Source: an uncultured Bryobacterales bacterium (GTDB taxonomy: Bacteria; Acidobacteriota; Terriglobia; Bryobacterales; UBA6623). From it: 64,000 nt of DNA. Numbering within the stretch: position 1 is the stretch's first letter; each line of letters opens with the position of its first letter. The translations under genes and the position numbers were made by a program. Positions 28,190 through 36,932 of this stretch are shown one piece after another. Under the pieces are notes generated by a model that saw nothing but the letters and a program-made list of their open reading frames with translations, ran no database searches and was not told the origin of the DNA. The stretch lies in contig OX638379.1 in the NCBI GenBank assembly GCA_951813605.1, forward strand, positions 1,746,471 to 1,810,470. The letters run 5' to 3'.

Positions 28190-29614
28190 ATGCAATTCAG
28201 CCGCGCGACTTCACGCAGGGAGATCTTGCGGGATGCAACCATGGGCATCGGCTCCTGCGCGCTTGGGACCATCCTCGCTTCCCAGCAGGCTCACGCCAAT
28301 CCGAGCTACGACCCTACGAACCCGCTCGCGCCAAAGTTCCCTCCGCAGCCGCCCAAGGCGAAGCGAGTGATCCATATTTTCATGAACGGCGGGCCGTCCC
28401 AAGTGGACACTTTCGACCCGAAGCCTGCTCTGAAGAGATTCGGCGGCAAAGCGCTGCCCATCCACCTCAGGACTGAACGGGCTACCGGCACCGCCTTCCC
28501 GTCGCCATTCGAATTCCGAAAACACGGCGAGAGTGGCATTGAAGTTAGCGAGATCTTCCCCGAGGTCGCCAAGCACGCAGACGATCTTTGCGTGATCCGG
28601 TCAATGCACACCGACGTTCCGAACCATGGGCCGTCCCTGATGCTCATGAACACCGGGACAACACAGCAATCCCGCCCGAGCGTCGGCTCATGGCTAACGT
28701 ACGGGCTCGGGAGCGAGAACCGAAACCTCCCAGGGTTTGTGGTGCTATGCCCGGACGGCTATCCGGTCTGGGGGGCCAAGAACTGGCGCTCGGCATTCCT
28801 GCCAGGCGCGTTTCAAGGGACGCACATCGATACTCGCCATACGTCGCCGGACAAGCTGATTGCCAACGTCCGGAGCCGTTTCGCCAGCCAAGAGTCCCAG
28901 CGCAGGCAATTGGACTTACTCGGGAAGCTAAATCGAGCCCATAGCGCCCAGCGACCTGGCGACGACCTGCTTGAGGCCAGAACACAATCGTACGAACTCG
29001 CGTTCCGCATGCAGATGGAGGCGGCGGATGTATTCGACATCGGAAACGAGCCGAAGACGGTCCGCGAGATGTACGGAGACACGTTGCACGGCAGACAGAT
29101 GCTCATCGCGCGTCGGCTGCTAGAAAAGGGTGTTCGATTCGTGCAGGTCTGGCACGGTGCCGGACAGCCTTGGGACTCCCACAGCGAGGTGGAGAAGAAC
29201 CATCGGATGCTGGCAGGCCAGTGCGACCGGCCCATCGCCGCGTTGCTTGCCGATCTCAAGCAACGGGGCATGCTCGATGACACGCTGGTGGTCTGGGGCG
29301 GGGAATTCGGACGCACACCGGTGGTTGAACTTACGTCCTTCGGTTCAAACCATGGCGAGAACGGACGGGACCATAATTCCTACGGGTTCTCGATGTGGCT
29401 GGCCGGCGGCGGTGTCCGGCCGGGACACGTTCACGGGGCGACCGACGACTTCGGCTTCCGGGCGGAACAGGACAAGGTCCATGTCCACGACCTTCACGCC
29501 ACCCTCCTGGCCTTGCTGGGGTTCGACCACGAGCGATTCACATTCCGCTACGCGGGGCGGGATTTCCGCCTGACGGATGTGCACGGGCGGGTTGTGCGGG
29601 AACTGATCGCTTGA
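28190..29614 (+). CDS. DUF1501 domain-containing protein, Tat-exported, without adjacent PSD1 gene
   Basis: This 474-residue protein starts at ATG 28190 after a GAGGGGACC purine stretch. The Tat leader is TSRREILRDATMGIGS (RR at residues 9-10). DUF1501 motifs are VIHIFMNGGPSQVDTFDPKP, GSWLTYGLGSENRNLPGFVV, VRFVQVWHGAGQPWDSHSE and LVVWGGEFGRTPVVE. The pattern GRDHNSYGFSMWLAGGGVRPGH is typical for the family. Unlike the DUF1501 gene at 14055, it has no PSD1 gene next to it: about 1.2 kb upstream and 0.7 kb downstream hold no recognised gene. The unpaired PSD1 gene at 18448 lies about 6.6 kb away on the same strand and could be its functional partner (inference). Confidence 0.88.
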   Translation: MQFSRATSRREILRDATMGIGSCALGTILASQQAHANPSYDPTNPLAPKFPPQPPKAKRVIHIFMNGGPSQVDTFDPKPALKRFGGKALPIHLRTERATGTAFPSPFEFRKHGESGIEVSEIFPEVAKHADDLCVIRSMHTDVPNHGPSLMLMNTGTTQQSRPSVGSWLTYGLGSENRNLPGFVVLCPDGYPVWGAKNWRSAFLPGAFQGTHIDTRHTSPDKLIANVRSRFASQESQRRQLDLLGKLNRAHSAQRPGDDLLEARTQSYELAFRMQMEAADVFDIGNEPKTVREMYGDTLHGRQMLIARRLLEKGVRFVQVWHGAGQPWDSHSEVEKNHRMLAGQCDRPIAALLADLKQRGMLDDTLVVWGGEFGRTPVVELTSFGSNHGENGRDHNSYGFSMWLAGGGVRPGHVHGATDDFGFRAEQDKVHVHDLHATLLALLGFDHERFTFRYAGRDFRLTDVHGRVVRELIA

Positions 29615-30319
29615 AACGCGTCGGCTGGGCACCGCGGGAGTTCCAAGCGCTCTGGGCGACGCAGGGGTTGACGAACGCAAGATAACGCTGTGCCCGTAGC
29701 GAGTCCGGAAACGGACAGCGCCCCGTGTCTGCCGAGCCGGAAGTTCGCGTCGATAGTGGTCTATAGAAAGAGGCCGACCCAGAATGCCGTGCTTCCAATA
29801 CGAAAGCCGTTTCTCGAGGACTTGATAGCCGCCGAGCTTGTATCGCCAAGCCCGCCAGAATAGTCCGCAATAAGGTCTTTTTATTCAGATTGATATCAAG
29901 CGTCCCATCGTCTATCACATCGGTTATCCCACTCATAGCATCGCGCTCGATACGCGTGTATGGACGCGCAATGCGCCGTCCTTGACCCGGCATCACAGCC
30001 CGGACGACTCCCCTGTGCCCTCACCCTGCGGCAACGCGGAAGTTGTCAGCGACCATGTTGCGTCCGGCGGCCATGGCTGGCAATGCAATCAACTTCATCC
30101 CGTGTCGGAGGGCCCCTTGGGTCACGCCTGGAACACAACGGAAGCCCCCCCTCGCCGCACCCGGCACGCCACCGGCCAACTGACGCTTGGATTGCTTACG
30201 AGCCGATTGTCCAAAGCTGGCAGCGAACCCGATTCGCAGTCCGAAAAAACCCGGCTAGAATAGAAGAAAGTGCTGGCTCGATCCGAGTCGGTGCGGTGGT
30301 TTGAAGGTAGGGTGATCCA
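29615..30319. other. 0.7 kb without a recognisable gene
   Basis: No frame gives a recognisable product. A minus-strand frame (29538-29996) overlaps the end of the DUF1501 gene and is Arg/Ser-rich in its second half. The region probably holds the promoter of the YfgM-like gene, but no clear box was found. Confidence 0.35.
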
Positions 30320-31024
30320 TTGGCAAGGCTTCGTCGCAAGGACCTAAAGCGTGACCGTTTCGTAGAGGAGGTCACACACCAGGTCGAGTATGTCTCGGGG
30401 CATCGAAAGCAGTTCATAGCGGCAGGCACTGCCATTGTCGTGGCCCTGGTAGGCGGAATCGGATATTGGACGTACTCTCGAGGGAGAGCGATCAACTCCA
30501 GCGCCGCCTTGCAGGAAGCGATCAATCTCTTCCACGGTGTCGTGAGCTTGGAAGAGAGCCCCGGCCTCGAGACTTTCACGACCGAAGCCGAGCGGATTGA
30601 CGAGGTGACGCGAGCCCTGGACGCGATCATGCTGGACTATTCCGGCACGGCCTCCGCTGCAGGAGCCTCGTACTATTCGGGTCTTTTGGACCGTGAGGAG
30701 GGAAACCTCCCTGAGGCGCAATCTCATTTCGAGCAGGCCGTCCGCGGGAACGGAACCGAATATCCGGCTCTGGCGCGCTTGGCCTTGGGCGCCCTACTGC
30801 TTGAAGGCGGCGACGCAGAAGCCGCTCGAGAGCAATTCCGAGCCGTAGTAGAGAATCCGACCCGTATCGTGTCGAGGGATCGCGCGTCGATCGAGTACGC
30901 GCGGACATTCATCGAGAGCGATCCCCAGCAAGCCCGTGACTTGCTAAGCGAGATTCAGTCCGAGAACGGACCGGCCAGCTCGATTGCCGCGGCCCTTTTG
31001 GAGACGCTCCCCGAGGGTGGCTGA
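30320..31024 (+). CDS. YfgM-like membrane-anchored tetratricopeptide protein
   Basis: The 234-residue protein has a basic cytoplasmic N-terminus, one membrane helix (about residues 31-52, FIAAGTAIVVALVGGIGYW) and a C-terminal helical domain with TPR-like periodicity (SYYSGLLDREEGNLPEAQSHF, ARLALGALLLEGGDAEAARE). This organisation matches the TPR_21/YfgM family, ancillary to the Sec translocon and periplasmic chaperones in E. coli. The TTG start at 30320 is supported by AGGTAGGG 8 to 12 bases upstream and by the lysine/arginine start of the family. dgt starts 14 bases after its stop, so the two are probably cotranscribed. Confidence 0.72.
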   Translation: MARLRRKDLKRDRFVEEVTHQVEYVSGHRKQFIAAGTAIVVALVGGIGYWTYSRGRAINSSAALQEAINLFHGVVSLEESPGLETFTTEAERIDEVTRALDAIMLDYSGTASAAGASYYSGLLDREEGNLPEAQSHFEQAVRGNGTEYPALARLALGALLLEGGDAEAAREQFRAVVENPTRIVSRDRASIEYARTFIESDPQQARDLLSEIQSENGPASSIAAALLETLPEGG

Positions 31025-31038
31025 ATCATAGGAGCACA

Positions 31039-32190
31039 ATGACGGCTCGCCTGGGATTCCCTACAAGGCGGTCACGCCTGCGGAAGCATCCCGAGCCTGC
31101 GGATCCAGACACTTACCGGCGTCCCTTCCAGCACGACCGGGACCGCATCATTCATTCGCGCGCGTTTCGGCGCCTTGCGGCCAAGACGCAAGTCACGACG
31201 CTGCCAGACTCGAGCCATTGCAGGACCCGCCTCACTCATACCATCGAAGTCTCGCAAGTGGCCCGCACGGTCGCGACCGCCTTGGAACTGAACGTCGAAC
31301 TGGTTGAAGCGCTTGCCCTGGGGCACGACTTAGGGCATCCCGCATTCGGGCACACCGGAGAATCGGCGCTTGACAAGGAGATGCGGCGTTTCGATTCGTC
31401 GTTCGATCACAACTTCCACGCCCTACGTATCGTGGAGCACTTCGAGCGGCGTTACGCCGCGTTTCGTGGTCTGAACCTCACCTTTGAAGTGCGCGAAGGC
31501 CTCGTCAAGCACTCGCGCGATCTCGACCCGAACGACCCGCGCCATCACGAGTACCTTCCGCATCTACTACCACCGCTTGAAGGGCAACTCATTGACGGCG
31601 CGGACGAAATCGCGTACCTGACTGCGGACATGGAAGACGCCGTCGAGGAAGGGTTCCTCTGCATCGAGACTTTCAGCAACAGAGTGCCCGCTTTCGCAGG
31701 AATTCTAGAGACGGTGCGGTCCGTACATCCTGACATCAGTGACCGGCGCGTCTTAAACGAGACCCAGCGACGACTGGTCGGCGTTTTGGTGCATGGCTTG
31801 ATCGAAGGCACGCAAGCTGCCGCAGAGGCGTCTGGCGCTCGGAACTTCGAGGACGTTCGCCACTTGACGGAGCGGATCGCCGTCCCCACCGACGCCACAG
31901 CTCGAATCATGCGCGACATCCGCGCTGTACTGTCCCAGAAGTACTACAACGCGGTCTCCATGCAGCGAATTGCGCGCGGTTACGCGGAGACTCTGACTGA
32001 ATTGTTCCGATACTATCTCGACAGTCCCGAGTCGCTCCCGAGCAGCTACTTGGAGCAATTGGGCAAAGAGCCCTTGCATCAACTCGTGTGCGACTACATC
32101 GCGGGCATGACTGACATTTTTCTCCTGCGACGTCATGCAGAGATATTCGGAGGCCGGGACCGTGCGGAATACCGTGAGACCCCGGCTTAG
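31039..32190 (+). CDS. dgt: Deoxyguanosinetriphosphate triphosphohydrolase (dGTPase), HD family
   Basis: dGTPases hydrolyse dNTPs to the deoxynucleoside and triphosphate in the cytoplasm, adjusting nucleotide pools. The 383-residue protein shows the N-terminal signature DRDRIIHSRAFRRLAAKTQV (residues 33-52) and the HD-domain ligands: His67 (RLTHTIE), His96-Asp97 (ALGHDLGHPAFGHTGE) and the later Asp in IDGADEIAYLTADMEDA. The start ATG at 31039 has GGAGCAC upstream. Length and order match type-2 (shorter) dGTPase-like proteins of non-enteric bacteria. It overlaps the downstream HIT-like gene by 29 bases. Confidence 0.92.
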   Translation: MTARLGFPTRRSRLRKHPEPADPDTYRRPFQHDRDRIIHSRAFRRLAAKTQVTTLPDSSHCRTRLTHTIEVSQVARTVATALELNVELVEALALGHDLGHPAFGHTGESALDKEMRRFDSSFDHNFHALRIVEHFERRYAAFRGLNLTFEVREGLVKHSRDLDPNDPRHHEYLPHLLPPLEGQLIDGADEIAYLTADMEDAVEEGFLCIETFSNRVPAFAGILETVRSVHPDISDRRVLNETQRRLVGVLVHGLIEGTQAAAEASGARNFEDVRHLTERIAVPTDATARIMRDIRAVLSQKYYNAVSMQRIARGYAETLTELFRYYLDSPESLPSSYLEQLGKEPLHQLVCDYIAGMTDIFLLRRHAEIFGGRDRAEYRETPA

Positions 32191-32746
32191 AGGCCGCTGG
32201 GCTGGGCGCGTCGCGGTCGCGGCATTGGCATGCTTCGGCTTGGTCCCGCTTGTACCGATGCCAGTCCTGAGCTGTCCGTGCGATCACGCCTTGCCTGGCA
32301 CCATGGCAAACCGCGTCTGCAGCCTATGCCGGACCGCCGAGAAGCGAACCGCAGAAATCTACTTCCTCAAGGACATAAACCCGCACAAGCCGAACCGTTA
32401 CCTCGCGCTCCCCAAGGCGCACGGCAGCGGCTACCAGTCAACTGCCGATTTGTCCGAAGCGCTTCGCTCGCAGCTTTGGGAGCAAGCGGCGAAACGCGCC
32501 GAGGAACTGTATCCGGGGCGCTGGGGCCTAGCCCAGAACAGCCATTTCTTCCGGACGCAATGCCATGCCCATATCCACATTGGGCCTCTGAGCCCGGATG
32601 TCGAAGACACTCTGGGAACGGTCTACGCTTCCGTTGACAAGTTTCCCAATGTCGGTGCAGAGCAGGGGATATGGGTACACCCGAAGGATGGCCAGTTCTG
32701 TGTCCATCTCGATCGAGACCTCGCCGAGATCATCCTAGTGCGCTGA
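32162..32746 (+). CDS. Secreted HIT-like protein
   Basis: The 194-residue product carries an N-terminal basic region and hydrophobic signal (RVAVAALACFGLVPLVP) followed by a Cys-rich start (SCPCDH and CSLCRTAE). The core reads FLKDINPHKPNRYLALPKAH and QCHAHIHIGPL, the H-x-H-x-H of histidine-triad proteins, which hydrolyse or transfer nucleotidyl groups. Export of a HIT protein is unusual; CDP-diacylglycerol hydrolase is the known membrane-side relative, so a nucleotide or CDP-lipid substrate is possible. GTG 32162 is preferred because GGAGG (32149-32153) stands 8 bases before it. It overlaps dgt by 29 bases. The Cys after VLS could be a lipobox. Confidence 0.62.
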   Translation: MRNTVRPRLRGRWAGRVAVAALACFGLVPLVPMPVLSCPCDHALPGTMANRVCSLCRTAEKRTAEIYFLKDINPHKPNRYLALPKAHGSGYQSTADLSEALRSQLWEQAAKRAEELYPGRWGLAQNSHFFRTQCHAHIHIGPLSPDVEDTLGTVYASVDKFPNVGAEQGIWVHPKDGQFCVHLDRDLAEIILVR

Positions 32747-32763
32747 TCCGGACGCTCTCCCGC

Positions 32764-33765
32764 CTAAGGCGTTTCCCATTGCCCGCTAGCTGCGGAGCGA
32801 AAGACGGCGTCGATGATGCGCATTCCCTGGACGGCGTTCTCCAGAGGGAATTCCAGCGGTTGGCCGGTGCGGATCGCCTTCGAGAAGACATCTCCTTGCG
32901 CCGTGTACTGGTCGGTGACGGGAAGCGTCTCGACCCGAACGCCGGCGTTACCAAGCTCGCGGCCATCGTCTAGGAATACCCGGCATGGCCTTTCCGGAGG
33001 GGCGTTGAACGGGATTTCGATTTCGATGCGGCCTTGTGTCCCGAAGATCTGCATGCGCTGATAGGGCGTGAGCTGGGTTGCGCAGGTGAAGGTGGCATGG
33101 CCGCCCGGAAAATCGAGGATCGCCGAGGTGAGCCGGTCAATCCCCCAATCGGGATCTCGCTCGATCAAGCTCACCACGCGGGTCGGCTCGCCTTCAAAAA
33201 GGAACCGCGAGCCAGTGATCGGATAGCAGCCGATGTCGTAGAGGCCGCCTCCGCCGATCTTGGCAATGTTCCTGATGTTGCGCGGATCCCGGTTGTTGTA
33301 GCTGAACGATCCCTGAATCGACCGCAACCGGCCGATCTCGCCGGATCTGACCAGTTCCCGCACGCGCAGCCACTGCGGGTGGTACCGCACCATGAACGCT
33401 TCCTGAACCAAGACCCCCGCTCCATCGCGCGCGTCGATGAGGGTGCCAGCTTCCGCGGAGTTCAGGGCGATCGGCTTCTCGCAGAGCACGTGCTTGCCGG
33501 CTTGGGCCGCGGCAATGGAGAGAGGCACATGGAGGTGGTTCGGAAGCGGGTTGTAGATCGCTTCGATCTCGGGGTCCGAGAGCAAGTCCTCGTACGAGCC
33601 GAATGCCTTGGGGATGCCAAGGGAACTTGCCGCCTCCTGGGCCTTGTGCAGGTCGCGAGACGCGATCCCCACGATTTTGCACGACTCTGCGCGCTGCATC
33701 GCGGGAATGACCTTCAGCAGGCCGATCTTGGCGGTACTTAGAATGCCCCATCGGACGGGTTTCAC
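32764..33765 (-). CDS. Gfo/Idh/MocA family oxidoreductase (cytoplasmic)
   Basis: This NAD(P)-dependent sugar or cyclitol dehydrogenase-like protein has 333 residues. The N-terminal Rossmann fold has RWGILSTAKIGLLKVIPAM, and the catalytic EKPIAL motif (VLCEKPIALN) is present. The C-terminal part carries GGGGLYDIGCYPI, where Asp and the following Tyr region match the family's dehydrogenase/xylose dehydrogenase-like branch. GTG 33765 was chosen because GAGGTG stands 6 bases upstream; a GTG at 33783 is an alternative. No signal peptide is seen, unlike the Tat-exported homologue at 3711. The HpcH-type aldolase lies upstream on the same strand with a 61-base gap, and the two may form a small acid-sugar catabolic unit. 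Confidence 0.87.
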   Translation of the reverse strand: MKPVRWGILSTAKIGLLKVIPAMQRAESCKIVGIASRDLHKAQEAASSLGIPKAFGSYEDLLSDPEIEAIYNPLPNHLHVPLSIAAAQAGKHVLCEKPIALNSAEAGTLIDARDGAGVLVQEAFMVRYHPQWLRVRELVRSGEIGRLRSIQGSFSYNNRDPRNIRNIAKIGGGGLYDIGCYPITGSRFLFEGEPTRVVSLIERDPDWGIDRLTSAILDFPGGHATFTCATQLTPYQRMQIFGTQGRIEIEIPFNAPPERPCRVFLDDGRELGNAGVRVETLPVTDQYTAQGDVFSKAIRTGQPLEFPLENAVQGMRIIDAVFRSAASGQWETP

Positions 33766-33826
33766 GGATTCACCTCGTCGCACCTACCAATAGTGGTGTG
33801 CCAGGCACATGCTCGAGCCCAGGCCG

Positions 33827-34639
33827 CTACATGTAGCCGCCGGCCTTGCCCGTGCCTGCAGCCTGCGGCACGGCGGCGTCCATCTCGGATCGCATCGACC
33901 GGAATCCGCTCAGCAGGACTGACATGTCCGTGCCGCAGACGAGAAAGCGGGCGCCGTGGTCGCGGGCGCGTTGCAGCATCTTCGTGTTCCCGAAGTGAAC
34001 GCCCGGCGCGACGCCGACTCGGTTGCAGGCCTCCACCATGCGGTCGAATGCCGACCAGAACTTGGGATGCTCGAAATTGCCAGGGATTCCCAGAGACACT
34101 GAGAGGTCGAACGGGCCGACCATCGTGGCATCCACGCCCTCGACCGCGACGATGTTCTCGATATCGTCCACGCAGGATTGCGTCTCCATCTGGATAATGA
34201 CCATGGATTCGCGGTTCGCGGACTCCATTTCCGCAGCGGCGCCGTGGAAATCGAGGTCAGTGACAATGCTGCGGAGCCCGTACCCGCGCCGCCCCTGGGG
34301 CGGGAACTTCATCGCGGCGACGATTCTGCGAACCTCCTCGACCGACTCGGTGCGCGGGTTGATGACGCCCATCGACCCCACGTCAAGCATTCGGGCGAGG
34401 AAGAAATACTCGGATTGCGGGACGCGCACCAGTGGAACGACCCCGGTTGACTTGGCCACGCGCGCGAAGCCTTGGACATCGTCGAAGGTAGTTCGGGCGT
34501 GCTCGCTATCGATGAAGAAGAAATCCAGGCCGGCCGCTTGGATGGCCACCACTATCTCGGGATTGAAGCAGTCTGTGATGCAAGTCCCGAGTACCGTGCC
34601 GCCCGTTTGCAGTGTCGCTTTGATGGCGTTTCTCTGCAT
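33827..34639 (-). CDS. HpcH/HpaI family aldolase
   Basis: HpcH/HpaI (class II, metal-dependent) aldolases cleave 2-keto-3-deoxy acids such as 2-dehydro-3-deoxyglucarate or 4-hydroxy-2-oxoheptanedioate. The 270-residue protein has the family order: GTCITDCFNPEIVVAIQAAG, FFFIDSEHARTTFDD, PLVRVPQ, GVINPRTESVEEVR, IIQMETQSCVDDIENI (metal Glu) and VGPFDLSVSLGIPG (metal Asp). Start ATG 34639 is clear. It sits between tRNA-Asp and a Gfo/Idh oxidoreductase gene on the same strand. The exact substrate cannot be set from sequence; a keto-deoxy sugar acid fits the dehydratase and oxidoreductase genes elsewhere in the window. Confidence 0.88.
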   Translation of the reverse strand: MQRNAIKATLQTGGTVLGTCITDCFNPEIVVAIQAAGLDFFFIDSEHARTTFDDVQGFARVAKSTGVVPLVRVPQSEYFFLARMLDVGSMGVINPRTESVEEVRRIVAAMKFPPQGRRGYGLRSIVTDLDFHGAAAEMESANRESMVIIQMETQSCVDDIENIVAVEGVDATMVGPFDLSVSLGIPGNFEHPKFWSAFDRMVEACNRVGVAPGVHFGNTKMLQRARDHGARFLVCGTDMSVLLSGFRSMRSEMDAAVPQAAGTGKAGGYM

Positions 34640-34704
34640 GAGAAATTAAGACCCGCTATCGCTGCAGACAGAAATCACGGGCTAGCGGATAGCGACGGGA
34701 TGCT

Positions 34705-34782
34705 TGGCGGGAGCGACGAGACTCGAACTCGCGACCTCCGGCGTGACAGGCCGGCGTTCTAACCAAACTGAACTACGCCCCC
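34705..34782 (-). tRNA. tRNA-Asp (GUC)
   Basis: Minus-strand cloverleaf with acceptor arms GGGGGCG and CGCTCCC, discriminator G and encoded CCA (34707-34705). The D arm begins TAGTTCAG. The anticodon stem CCGGC/GCCGG holds loop CTGTCAC, with anticodon GTC at 34747-34745. The T arm is GCGAGTTCGAGTCTCGT. Length is 78 bases. Confidence 0.96.
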
Positions 34783-35266
34783 GCGAATCGAACCCCGTCT
34801 CCTGCTGCGGGGCTCCAATTGGTTTGAGAATAGCACATCCCCGAATACTGTAGTGCCCGCTTTGCACCACCTCTGTAACCGCCAATCCTCGTATCGACAC
34901 GCGCCCCCGCCGGGGGGGCCAATCAGTCCCTTGCCCCGCCGATTCGGTCGCGCTCGTACTCAGCGGCGGCCGATATGGATTTGGCCGGATCCATCCGGCC
35001 AGAATCATCGGCGGTCATCGGCAAACCTAGGCGTAGCATTCAAATCAACACCATAGATATTCGTTCGTAACATACTAATATGAATGATGTTGCATGTTAC
35101 AATCCAACGTGTGGCATCCAACTTGATCCCTCCGCCACTAAGGCTTTTGGCATCACTCAGGATGCCAAGGCGCGACCCCGGTCCCGAGGAACCTGCCAGA
35201 CCCTCCACTATGCCGCACTGCTAGCGCAACGCAAGGGATCGAGCCGCTAGCGGTGCCGCCGGGACC
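34783..35266. other. Intergenic region beside tRNA-Asp, with an AT-rich patch
   Basis: No gene is recognised. Around 35040-35100 the sequence becomes AT-rich relative to its surroundings and contains a 7-base inverted repeat (GTAACAT at 35067-35073, ATGTTAC at 35094-35100). This could be a regulatory or old integration scar, but no integrase or att duplication is visible. Confidence 0.35.
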
Positions 35267-36574
35267 TCACACGCCCGGCATGGCCTTCTTCAGAGGCTTG
35301 AGCAGCCCGGCTAGGATTCCGGCGACCGCGACGCACATCAACCCAAGCACGGCAAAGAACGCCGAGTGCGGCCATCGAGTCCAGTAAACCCCGATCGCTG
35401 TCAGCTTGTTTCCAATAGCGGTCGCGACGAACCATCCGCCCATCATCATGCCCCGCGACTGTTTCGGGGCGACCTTGGAAACTAGCGAGAGACCCATTGG
35501 CGACAGCAGCAGCTCTCCGAGCGTCACTACACCGTAGGACGCGATCAGCCAAGCAGGCGACACCTTGTAGTCGTACATGTCCAAGCCGGTTACGCTCGCC
35601 TCGCCGATCTTTGCTGCCCAGTACAAGATGAAAAAGGAAAGCCCTGTGAGCAGCATTCCGATGGTCATCTTCGTGGGGGTCGAAGGCTCCTTGCCCCGCT
35701 CCCCAAGCCAGCGCCACAGAGCCACTAGCGGGAACGACAGGATCAGAATCCAAGCGGGGTTAATGGCATTCGATATCGTCCCCGACACGTCCCAGTCGGT
35801 GTTGTCGTCGGCCCAGTAGGTCAGCGTTGAGCCGTTCTGGTGAAACGCCATCCAGAACACGATGACGATGAGGAAAACGACCAGCAGCGCAATGATTCGG
35901 CGAGATTCCGGCACGCGGTCCAACGCGCTCTGACCGGCTGCGGCGCTTTCGTCTGCCAGCAGGGGAGCATCGGTGTCCCGCACGTGCTTTCTCAAAAAGC
36001 AAAGGGTGCAAAGGGAGATGACCATGCCGACACCCGCGACCGCGAACGCAGGATGGTAACCCGCCTGCCGCTTGATTACCTCCATCGCGACGGGCGCGCA
36101 GAACGCACCGACATTGATGCCGAAGTAGAAAATGACGAAGGCTTGATCCTTGAGCGGGCTGCCGTCGGGGTAGAGGTTGCCGACCATGGTCGAGACGTTT
36201 GGCTTGAATAGTCCGTTGCCGACGACAAGACAGCAAAGAGCTAGGTAAACAATATTCAGCGATTGAAAGGACAGCAGGAAATGGCCTGCCACGAAGAAAA
36301 GAGCTCCGATGAGGGTGGTGCGAAGGTAGCCAAGGTATCGGTCCGCCAGCAACCCTCCGACAAAGGGGCTCGCGTACACGAACGTCAGGTACCAAGAGTA
36401 GAGGCTGGTCGCTTCGGCTTCGGTCCAGCCGAATCCTTGTTCGCCATCCCGCAGATAGAGCACGAACAGCGAGAGCATTGAGTAGAAACTGAACCGCTCC
36501 CAAGCCTCTGACGCGAAGAGTACGTACAGGCCCCGCGGGTGGCGCGCTTGCTTCTGAATCTGGGAGTGTTTCAT
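35267..36574 (-). CDS. Proton-dependent oligopeptide transporter (POT/PTR2 family)
   Basis: POT carriers import di- and tripeptides with protons. The 435-residue protein begins MKHSQIQKQARHPRGLYVLF and contains the family signatures EAWERFSFYSMLSLFVLYL (E-x-x-E-R-F-x-Y-Y-like) and FYFGINVGAFCAP (F-Y-x-x-I-N-x-G, PTR2 signature). About 12 to 14 membrane helices are present. ATG 36574 was selected because it begins the conserved start; the open frame continuing upstream to 36670 has no protein-like content. It is divergent from the MFS gene at 36933. The ExxERFxYY motif has Ser where a Tyr is usual (RFSFYS), with little consequence expected. Confidence 0.87.
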   Translation of the reverse strand: MKHSQIQKQARHPRGLYVLFASEAWERFSFYSMLSLFVLYLRDGEQGFGWTEAEATSLYSWYLTFVYASPFVGGLLADRYLGYLRTTLIGALFFVAGHFLLSFQSLNIVYLALCCLVVGNGLFKPNVSTMVGNLYPDGSPLKDQAFVIFYFGINVGAFCAPVAMEVIKRQAGYHPAFAVAGVGMVISLCTLCFLRKHVRDTDAPLLADESAAAGQSALDRVPESRRIIALLVVFLIVIVFWMAFHQNGSTLTYWADDNTDWDVSGTISNAINPAWILILSFPLVALWRWLGERGKEPSTPTKMTIGMLLTGLSFFILYWAAKIGEASVTGLDMYDYKVSPAWLIASYGVVTLGELLLSPMGLSLVSKVAPKQSRGMMMGGWFVATAIGNKLTAIGVYWTRWPHSAFFAVLGLMCVAVAGILAGLLKPLKKAMPGV

Positions 36575-36932
36575 TCGGTGACCCGCTCGGCCGGTTTGGG
36601 AACCAGTTCGCTGGATGCCCGGCCGGTACGGTAGGACCATAATATCCCCGGTTCGCATACTGCTTACCAACGGGATGATTCGTTCGGTTATTTCGCCCTC
36701 CGCCTAAGTCGACGGGTTCGGCAGACCCAATCGGTCTCGGAACCTAGCCGGAAGCGTGAAAATTGGCATGAGCGTGCCTGCACGGGACCGGCTACCACCC
36801 GTTGCAAGGATCAGCGCTTCGGCTGCCGGGGATTGCGCCCGTTGACGGAGGCAATTTCATATTGCTGTGGGAAGATAAGGTTCCGGCAGCTGCGGGTCGG
36901 GCCCGCAAGATGCCGGCCTGTCGACGCAATAG

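Noticed and set aside
34654-34694. Inverted repeat CGCTATC/GATAGCG downstream of tRNA-Asp as a terminator
   Set aside because: Only seven paired bases with a 27-base loop and no clear T-run, so it cannot be called a terminator.
35067-35100. AT-rich patch with inverted repeat near tRNA-Asp as an integration site
   Set aside because: No integrase and no duplicated tRNA end found; left only as a note.
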